64,000 nucleotides of DNA from Isoetes taiwanensis (Eukaryota > Streptophyta > Lycopodiopsida > Isoetales > Isoetaceae): assembly GCA_021234155.1 (NCBI GenBank), contig JAJEKV010000136.1:1490001-1554000 (forward strand), given 5' to 3'. The notes below the pieces were generated by a model. It saw nothing but the letters and a program-made list of their open reading frames with translations, was not told the DNA's origin and searched no databases. The position numbers and the translations under genes are program-made. This document shows, piece after piece, positions 56,725 through 64,000 of this stretch (position 1 is the first letter of the stretch; each line of letters opens with the position of its first letter).

Positions 56725-58202
56725 TCATGGACTATGCAAACCATTGGCTTTATGACTTATAGGACCATTGGTAATGTCTGATGGAGAGACCAAAGCCATG
56801 AACAAGGGTTCTTGCAAAAGTCGATCCATTGCGGACTGTTGCAATGCGACAGCCAAACGTCGATGTCTTCCTCCTTGAGGTGATGGCAAGAGAAAAACAA
56901 CACCATCTCCATATGATTCATTTACTACCAAAGAATAATGTGCAGGTCTTCCCCATCCAAAGTCGACTTGGTACGAAGGGAAATTGACAAGGATGGTATT
57001 ATGAATATCAGCTCCTGAGTAATAATCAATGTTGTAGTTGAGCTCTTTCTTCTGCCTAAGTTGAATCTCCATCCAATCTATAGATGACTGCACATCTTCA
57101 AGAGTGATATTAATGATGTCATCATGGATCAACTTGGCAGTGTAGGATACATGGTTACTCTTGATTTCCCTTGCCATGGTTGGCAGGGATACAACATGGG
57201 CTGCATTGCCAAAATAGTTTTCAGGAAGAGGAGGGCTCCATCGATTTTGGACTCTCAAATTGTAAGGATAGCAAAATGTTGTGGTGATGTGATTTGGCAA
57301 GTTACGTGCTTGGGTTATTGCCTTCCATGCAATGCTAGAAATGGCTTCAAATGCAGTAACATGTCCATACATATGAGGACCATTTTGAATCTCCATCACA
57401 GCTTTGTCGATACTTTCGGGACAAATATCAAAGAGCATTTGGACATACTCAACTTTTGCAGGTTCCTTTTTTGGCTGCACTACAATGTAGTCCCTAATTG
57501 GCACATTCACACAAGGAGGATTCCGAGCTTGCAGAAGATGGGTACCCAAGTAGCATGGTTGAGAAATGGGTTGTCCTGCATGCATTTCCGACCATGTTTT
57601 TATGAAAAGGTTAGCTGAAAACCCATCAACCAGCAGCTCCCAGATGTTAAATGCCACCGAGATGCCACCACAATTAAAGCGGGTAACCTGGGATGCGATG
57701 ACAGCATGCATTAAGTCTGATATTTAGAATTGAATTGAATTTTAACAGCCAAAACGGGGCAAAGGCATACCTGGACACGAAGAGGAGGAGCTATGGCCAC
57801 ATCTGTTATAAAAGTATCATTGGGAAAAAGGTTAGGTTGGATGGTGCTGGAGCGTGTCATATCGCCATCCCAATCCTCAAAACTAGCATCCGCGACCGCT
57901 TCAACAAACAGAACTCCGCTGTCATTGCAGTTCACCTCCATCTTTCCATTGCTTGCTTCCTCAACTCTTCCTGCAAGGACATACAATATGTGCAGAGTTT
58001 TGGCTAACGACTCTTTCAGCGATGGTATGACATTGGACATGGCAATTGACTCATGGCGCTTGTAGTAAAACACTTCAGTTGCATAATCTTTGCAGGACGT
58101 TACCAGGTCAAGATTAGAGAGAGCGTATTTGCATGGCTGAGGCGTTGGAGGTGCAGGCTTTATCATCGATTTGGATTTAACTATCACTATATCCTTCCCC
58201 AT
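56725..58202 (-). CDS. BAHD-family acyltransferase with altered catalytic motif (two exons)
   Basis: Exon 1 is 58202-57771 (144 codons) and exon 2 is 57687-56725; the 83-base intron has GTATGC and CATCCCAG ends, in phase 0, giving 464 residues. I chose the ATG at 58202 (MGKDIVIVKSKSMIKPAPPT) because it gives the usual BAHD start; an in-frame ATG 11 codons upstream is possible. The C-terminal DFGWG is intact (about residues 386-390), within VDFGWGRPAHYS. At the catalytic site the sequence is FNIWELLVDGFSANLF, so the His of HxxxD is Glu (about residue 161) while the Asp is kept. Apart from this the frame is undamaged. It may be a recently inactivated enzyme or a pseudoenzyme. The nearest types are HCT-like or hydroxy-fatty-acid feruloyltransferase-like members; the substrate is unknown. 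Confidence 0.8.
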
Positions 58203-58493
58203 CACTTTACAAACACAAGCAAAACAGCCTTGCAAATCTGTCGATTGAACCTATCACAGAAGACTAGGCATGTCGTATATATACTGCACTTTACTTCTGA
58301 GGCTTATTATCTACTATTTCTGTCTGAGATGATGCCCATTTCTGGGGTTACATTTAGTCACGAGTTCACCATCCAGGTCCCATGTGCCGGATATTAATGA
58401 CTTCTGTAACAGATATAATTACTGAATCACAGTTGTAAAGCATGCAATTTTGCTTCATATGCATGTAACAGTACAGATATATGAATAACAGTT

Positions 58494-58640
58494 GTAACGC
58501 CGAAGCGTTGGCGGCAAAGGCTTTATTATGGATGTGGATGTGTCTATCACGATGTCCTTGTCCTTCCCCATCACTTCAACACAAACACACGCAAAACTGC
58601 ATGCAGCGGCAAGTCTATCACCAAAGACTTCCGGATCGGG
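58494..58640 (-). pseudogene. BAHD exon-1 and leader fragment, copy 1
   Basis: With ATG at 58571 it reads MGKDKDIVIDTSTSIIKPLP, then PTLRRYN, matching the first 20-25 residues of the intact gene's MGKDIVIVKSKSMIKPAPPT. The 5' leader (TTTGTGTTGAAGTGATGGGG) also matches. The homology then stops, so this is a truncated duplicate. Confidence 0.7.
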
Positions 58641-58749
58641 GCACAGTAGGCACGACCACATGACACATTTTCTTACCCCCTCCATATACGTTTCTATACG
58701 GGATAGGAGCGGCACCGAAATTAGAATTTGCCCTAACCATTAAAAATGC

Positions 58750-59060
58750 CTGCTTATTTTAACGCGAGATACATGAAATTATAGTGTACTTTTTTGAAAA
58801 TCCTTTGAAACTTCTATGAACATGGCCTGAAAAAATGCCGGGATCGAAAATTTTTGAGAATAGCCGGATTTTTCAGGGTCGAACCCCCCAATTTCCAACC
58901 CTGGATGGCCCCCCCCAAAAAAAAAAAAAAAGGAGAGGACCTCCCAAAATGAGGGGGGGCTAAAAGATGGGGTACAAAAATCCGACCTCCACATTAAAGT
59001 GGGGCCCTCCACCTCTAAATTTGAAAAAGGGGGAAGAGGGTATCTCAAAAAAAGATCATA
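58750..59060. other. Unique middle of duplicated unit 1
   Basis: Contains a C/A homopolymer junction (GGCCCCCCCC then a run of A, about 58908-58932) and several G or C runs. It is absent from unit 2. No gene. Confidence 0.4.
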
Positions 59061-59345
59061 TGGCCATGCCTAGTTATTTCTTGAACGAGAAGGCATGTGC
59101 ACGAAATCAATGCAACTACCATTGCTCAGAGCCCAAACTCCACGCCGCATAATTTCTATCTATCCAAATGCGATAATTTTCCATTTAAAGGTCAAAGTTC
59201 ATATTCTTTAGGTCTATTTGTGATATTTCGACATTGACCGCACAGTTTGGTGTGGAATGGAAGCCGCGAGGAGGCCTGCCTAACAATCCAAAATGTGATG
59301 TAAATGCACACTTTTATTACTGAAAGGGACAATAATCTTATAAAG

Positions 59346-59850
59346 GAAATGGTGGAAATAGCATGGTGGAAATGTAAAAGAGATAAGGAAGAAGGGGGAA
59401 TAGGCATGATTGACTTAGCCCAAAGCAAAATACTAGTAGCCAAAAGCATGTGGAATATTTTAGAGGAGAAAACGAAGTCACCAGGCCTCCAACTCATAGC
59501 GCAGGCCATATGTTTCTCCTGCACACATGCTAAAGTATCAGCACAAGTATCTCTTCCATGGTCTCTATTTTGTGGTCAGTTAACAGAATGGATGGTATTC
59601 AAGCAGAAATTCGGCCTCCAGAATAACGACAAAACAATGTGGGAATGTATTGCAGTAAGCCTTCCAAACCACATAAATAGCACGAGTAAGAAACCTTGGG
59701 TTCTCGATCAATCTTTGCAGGCGGGGTCATTTGTGAAATCAGCATATAAGCGTCTGAAGACAAAAGGTACTTTATTGCTACCAGCTCAATGGAATGTGCA
59801 AGTCACTGACACATAGCTGAAGGAAATTTGGAAGCCAGCCAGATTTATTA
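59346..59850 (+). pseudogene. L1-type LINE fragment (RT to zf-RVT segment)
   Basis: The frame contains WWKCKRDKEEGGIGMIDLAQ, SMWNILEEK, SPGLQLIAQAICFSC and VSLPWSLF, then LQAGSFVKSAYKRL, before a stop and LKEIWKP. These match the thumb-to-zinc-binding part of plant L1 proteins and parallel the LINE at 43860-43940. Both ends are cut flush with the duplicated units around it. Confidence 0.75.
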
Positions 59851-59852
59851 TC

Positions 59853-60357
59853 CATGTGCCAGATATAATGACTTCTGTAACAGATATACTGAATCACAGT
59901 TGTCAAGCATGCAATTTTGCTTCATATGCATGTAACAGTACAGATTGCAACGCCGAAGCGTTGGCGGCGAATCCTTGTCCTTCCCCATCACTTCAACACA
60001 AACACACGGCAAGTCTATCACAGAAGACTTTGTGAGGCCGGAAATGAAATGGGCTCCAACTGCCAACTCTGAAAAGGGGAGTTGAATTGAACAGGAAGGC
60101 ATGTGCACGAAATCAATGCAACTTTCTACCATTGCTCAGAGCCCAAACTCCACGCCGCATAATTTCTATCTATCCAAATGCGATAATTTTCCATTTAAAG
60201 GTCAAAGTTCATATTTTTTAGGTCTATTTGTGATATTTCGACATTGCCCGCACAGTTTGGTGTGGAATGGAAGCCGCGAGGAGGTCTGCCTAACGCTCCA
60301 AAATGTGATGTAAATGCACATTTATATTACTGAAAGGGACAATAATCTTATAAAGGC
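59853..60357. repeat. Duplicated unit 2
   Basis: A shortened second copy of 58379-59345. The stretch after GGCATGTGCACGAAATCAAT (from about 60097) is nearly identical to 59091-59345. A third, more diverged copy of part of it (GCATGTAAATGTAACGAATG...) lies near 60680-60765. Confidence 0.8.
59945..60025 (-). pseudogene. BAHD exon-1 and leader fragment, copy 2
   Basis: With ATG at 59988 it reads MGKDKDSPPTLRRCN. Compared with copy 1 about 13 codons are deleted. The leader TGTGATAGACTTGCCG resembles that of the intact gene. Confidence 0.65.
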
Positions 60358-61424
60358 TTGTATGGTAGTCGCTTTTCAACAAGTACAAGGAAAGGAAAGG
60401 CAAACACCTTATAATGGCTTGTAAAGACAAAATGCAAAAAAAGACGAAAAGAAAATTCACTTCATGTCTCCTTCATTTACATTGCCACTAGGATGGTATG
60501 CGCATTGTAAAAAGGTCCATATCCAAGATCGGTTAATAGAACCCTTGATACTAGTTGCTTGTTTCTTTCTTTCTTTTTTCGTTTTTAATGGTACGGGACT
60601 CCACTTTTATTCTGGCTCTGAATTTAGCGACAGAGGCTACATTAGTAACTTGGCATGTGCAATTGAATTGAAGAAGAGGCATGTAAATGTAACGAATGCA
60701 ACAACCATTGCTCACAACCGAAATCCCACGCCACACAAGTTCTATCCAAATGCAGTATCAAGTTGAATCCATATAGAATTATTACACGGAACCAAGTATC
60801 AAATGGACTTCATTTCTTTGCAACCAAGTGGATCACAATTTTCATGTGAGAGTCTATATAAATTACAGTCAATAAAGCTCGACCATATTTTGTATAAAAA
60901 ATCTGTCACTTGCTCGGAGCCGAGGATAGCTTTACCTCAGTTTGGGTTGATCCTACCTCTGGGATCCCCCCCTCCGGGATCCTATATTCAACTACGCAAT
61001 TAATGGGTTACTGCGCAGTTTTGGGGCATTTTTTGCTCGGATTCGTGCAGGCTTGTCGCAGCGGCGCTCGCCCTGCTTCCACTTCCGCTACTACCTGATC
61101 CTCTCCTCCAGCAGAGTCTGAGCACCCACGAATAGGTCCCGCTCGATTCCGTGTTGGATCAACCAAGAAAAAACCATCGGAATTTTGCCCTAATTTTCTC
61201 TATAAGGGGCAAGATTTTTGCGCAATTATTGCACATTAAACAGTGCTCACTTGGGATCCCACCCTCCGAGATCACATCTCTTGGAGATCCCATCCTCTGA
61301 GATCCCCGAGGCTAGGGTAAGAATATCAAACACCCTTTCTCAGCTACAAAAGTGACAAGATGATGGTGGCAAAAAATCAACCGACCGAAATAGCAATCAT
61401 TTTTATTCTTGTAACTGATGGGAC
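60358..61424. other. Intergenic with GGATCCC-rich motifs
   Basis: No gene. Variants of GGGATCCC-x-CCCTCCGAGATC recur at about 60958-60980 and 61252-61305. Confidence 0.4.
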
Positions 61425-61800
61425 CATCTCAAATTACGCCATCAACTCGACTTGTCAGTTGTAATTCTCGTGGTAGCCTCAAATTACGCCACCGAAAATT
61501 ACAACGGCACCCAATTTGTCTAGCCATAACTGATATATGACAGCCTCAAATCATGCCACCGATAATTACGATGACTTTATTTGGCCAGTTATAACTGACA
61601 TAGCAGCCTCAAACCACACCATCAACAATTACAATGATCCAATTTGTGCAGTTATAATTGACATGGCAGCCTCAAATTATACTATTGACAATTACAACTA
61701 TCCAACTTGTCCAGTTGTGACTGACATGGCAGAATCAAGTTATACCACGGACAATTGACCCAACTTGTCGTAAAATGGTATTACCATCTCAAATTATCAG
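61425..61800. repeat. Tandem repeat with units of about 65 bp
   Basis: Five to six degenerate units share CAGCCTCAAATTA, ACAATTACAA, AACTTGTCCAGTT and TAACTGACAT. Part is open on the plus strand (61537-61758) and encodes a repeated ITDxAASNxTIDNYN pattern. The frame has no known homology and is probably incidental. Confidence 0.75.
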
Positions 61801-61961
61801 CTCTGCTGTGGAAGTGACAGATGATGTACAATAATAAACATGGGATATGCAAAATGCATATGCGATGAGATGGATTATTATAAAATTGTAGTCTGAATCT
61901 ATGTTTAGAAATGGACATGCATCATCCCAAGAAATAGCATCTTTTCCCTGTAATGCCCCTT

Positions 61962-62006
61962 AGTCTTCTGTGATAGGTTGAATCGACAGATTTGCAAGGC
62001 AGTTTC
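61962..62006 (+). repeat. Inverted copy of BAHD leader
   Basis: TTAGTCTTCTGTGATAGGTT and ATCGACAGATTTGCAAGGC match the minus-strand sequence just upstream of the BAHD start (58272-58228) almost exactly, in the opposite orientation to that gene. Confidence 0.7.
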
Positions 62007-64000
62007 ATTATATATGGACAGTCCATTCTGATCGCAATTTACCGACAAACATCCAAAATAGACTATAAGTAGTAGAAAAAGGTGGGATTAAACTAGATGA
62101 ATAGAGAAAAAGATGTATTATAGAACCATTCTCAAATTGGATGGACGCCAAATGTAGCAAAAGTCTTACAACGTTAATTGTGCAAAAAACAATATTGATA
62201 ACCTCATGGATCTAGTGGCACCCAATGATTGTACCAAAATGGATAAAAATGCAAAGTTTTAATATTAATAGTCCAAAATAGCCATACATTATGTTAACAC
62301 GGTGAAGATCTTAAATCAGTAATGAGACCTCAAATAAACATATTGATTTAGGGTCAAAATGCAGTTCGAGATTAACCCTGCTCTTTTTAATGCAACATGC
62401 TTTTTGTTTTGATATGTTATGCATTTCGATTCTTGAGGAAGTAAACATGATGCCTGAAATGTTTGGGTCTGAGTTCGAGACAAAACTAGCATAAGCGAAA
62501 CTGCTTAAAAAAGTAAAAATAAAAAAGGTTCTGCTTTTGGATCAAACAAGAACTGCTTCTTGAATCCAGCCCTATTAAATCACAGAGTTCGATGTCCTTT
62601 ATTTCAAATGGTTTATTTTAAAGTTGTGCTTGCAAAGATATTATAAGTTTGGGGTTCAAGGCCAAACTAAGTTTCTGAGATATTAAAAGTTCAAGGCTAA
62701 AGTCCTACAAATCTTTGAACTACTTTAATGGTTTTGGCAAATTTTGGTACATAGTTCTTGCCAAGGTAACGTCCTTAAATTTCTCTTTTTCAATCTGCAG
62801 GTAGCACAATCGACATGACTAATTTCTGGGGTATGTTCTGCTTATGAATGACTTGATTTAACAGAAGAGAGCATGTGAGATTAACATTCAAATGTCTAAC
62901 TTGATTTGCAAAATGGTGCACATCTGCCTGATTATTAATGCACTTAATTGCATGGTGCAAATAGAAAAAATAGAGGGATTATCATGCATTTTATCCAAGA
63001 CATGTTCATTCGTGAAAAACCAACTCCCTTTAATCTTCCACAGAGAACTTAATGCTTATGTTCGCCAGCAGTATTAGTGGATAGGCTGAAGGATGCAAGG
63101 AGATAGAGAAGGAAAGTTTTTCGGAGTCTCTCTTCGCCAAAGTAGATGAATATCTTCTTGGCTCTGTTGAGGAGGGAGGTAAATCTTTCAAGTGTTTCCA
63201 CGTGAGTCCATTAGGTTTGTGCCTCGACGTATTCAACACGTCAGCCCGCTTCATCGGCTGTGACTTCAGATATACAAAGAAATAAACAATGGAAAACTAT
63301 CAAAAATTCCTTGACCAGATTAGTATATTAACAGACCAGGAGCTTTCACAAGGCTCCCAAAAATGAATTTGTATAAAAAATTACATGAAAACCAGTATGC
63401 ATGTGGTTTTTTTATACAACAATTTACAACATAAAACAAGGTGCTATGCACGGAGGGTTGCCCTCCATGGCCGGAGGTTGAAGTGGCTTAAATTATACTT
63501 GAAAGTCATGTTTTTACAATCAATAAAAATCGCTATTTTAAAAAATTGACATTTTGTGTTGGTGATGGTACCTACTTGCATCAGTAACTCCTCCTTAGAT
63601 GTTGAGGTCCCCTTGAACTAGGATCTAGCAGGACACATGGACTTTGGGGTTTTGAGTGTAACGTATTGGTCTTTGGTGCTCGGTATGGAACAAGGATGGC
63701 CGCTACGTCATCGTCTGGGAACCATAATTCATCCGGAAACCAGCTTGACACGTGTCCTCTACAATCTTGAATGCCATTGTAGCCTCTGTAGATGTTAAAC
63801 TAGTCTGGCTAGAAATGGCTATATAGCTGTAACATCTATATAGATGTAACATCATGTAATATCTATATAGAAATGGCTATATAGTCTGGAAGGGGTCTCT
63901 AGAGTTTGCATGCCCCATCAAGGTGGAGGGACTAGCCGTTATGTAATATCATTTGCATATGTATCGGTTGCATCCATATATCCATTTTCTTATCTTATTA
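62007..64000. other. AT-rich stretch, no recognisable gene
   Basis: Only short frames. At 63805-63885 the strings GAAATGGCTATATAG and ATCTATATAG recur two or three times each, forming a small repeat cluster. Nothing else is supportable. Confidence 0.45.

Larger units (their letters stand above)
58379..59345. repeat. Duplicated unit 1 containing BAHD exon-1 fragment
   Basis: It begins CATGTGCCGGATATTAATGA and ends GACAATAATCTTATAAAGG. Its first 250 bases and last 270 bases recur in unit 2 (59853-60357), which has lost the middle. The outer part at 58494-58640 is homologous to the 5' end of the BAHD gene. Confidence 0.8.

Noticed and set aside
57124-57618. 164-codon plus-strand frame
   Set aside because: Antisense shadow of the second BAHD gene's exon 2.

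Overview
The window looks like nuclear DNA of a land plant with a large, repeat-rich genome. Two-exon BAHD acyltransferase genes with GT-AG introns, plant-type LINEs, Ty3/gypsy remnants, Helitrons and a CACTA element all point that way. I cannot name the species; the LINE and BAHD types would suit a fern, gymnosperm or other non-flowering plant as well as anything else, and that is inference. I see no organellar, bacterial or viral block and no tRNA or rRNA gene.

Only two protein genes look structurally complete, both BAHD acyltransferases on the minus strand: 3833-5190 and 56725-58202. Each has one short intron at the classical BAHD position just before the Cys-Gly-Gly segment. The first keeps HxxxD but has DFGKG in place of DFGWG. 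The second keeps DFGWG but has Glu in place of the catalytic His. Upstream of the second gene, its first exon and leader have been copied several times as broken fragments (58379-62006).

The left half is dominated by one composite element. A CACTA-type transposon appears to run from 7820 to 28349; its insertion point can be read because a tandem paralogue of the target (28738-29190) lacks it. Inside are a MITE, a head-to-tail chain of Helitrons (13104-17416, 17417-20007, 20008-26817) with long polypurine GA arrays, a minus-strand Helitron (22352-26296), and fragments of several host genes: an MS5/SDI1-like TPR protein, a PP2A-type phosphatase first exon, a CHX cation/proton antiporter and a CCCH zinc-finger protein. 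All gene pieces are truncated or frameshifted.

The middle holds a 1.9 kb retroposed insertion with 14-bp target duplications (30256-32191), a deleted long-chain-alcohol oxidase pseudogene (32885-33750), a nearly complete but mutated LINE with ORF1, endonuclease and reverse transcriptase (35516-39540, minus), a T-rich region with near-identical 180-bp direct repeats around 40.6 and 45.7 kb, and a 5'-truncated L1-type LINE (42719-44982, minus).

The right half (46-56 kb) has Helitron 3' termini in two hairpin subfamilies, a gypsy integrase remnant (48880-49397), and three copies of a small compound hairpin with a conserved core, interchangeable tetraloop and unrelated but self-complementary outer arms (46534-46610, 48084-48168, 55162-55246). 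The hairpin family is the best candidate for something undescribed. Most remaining sequence is AT-rich and has no recognisable gene.
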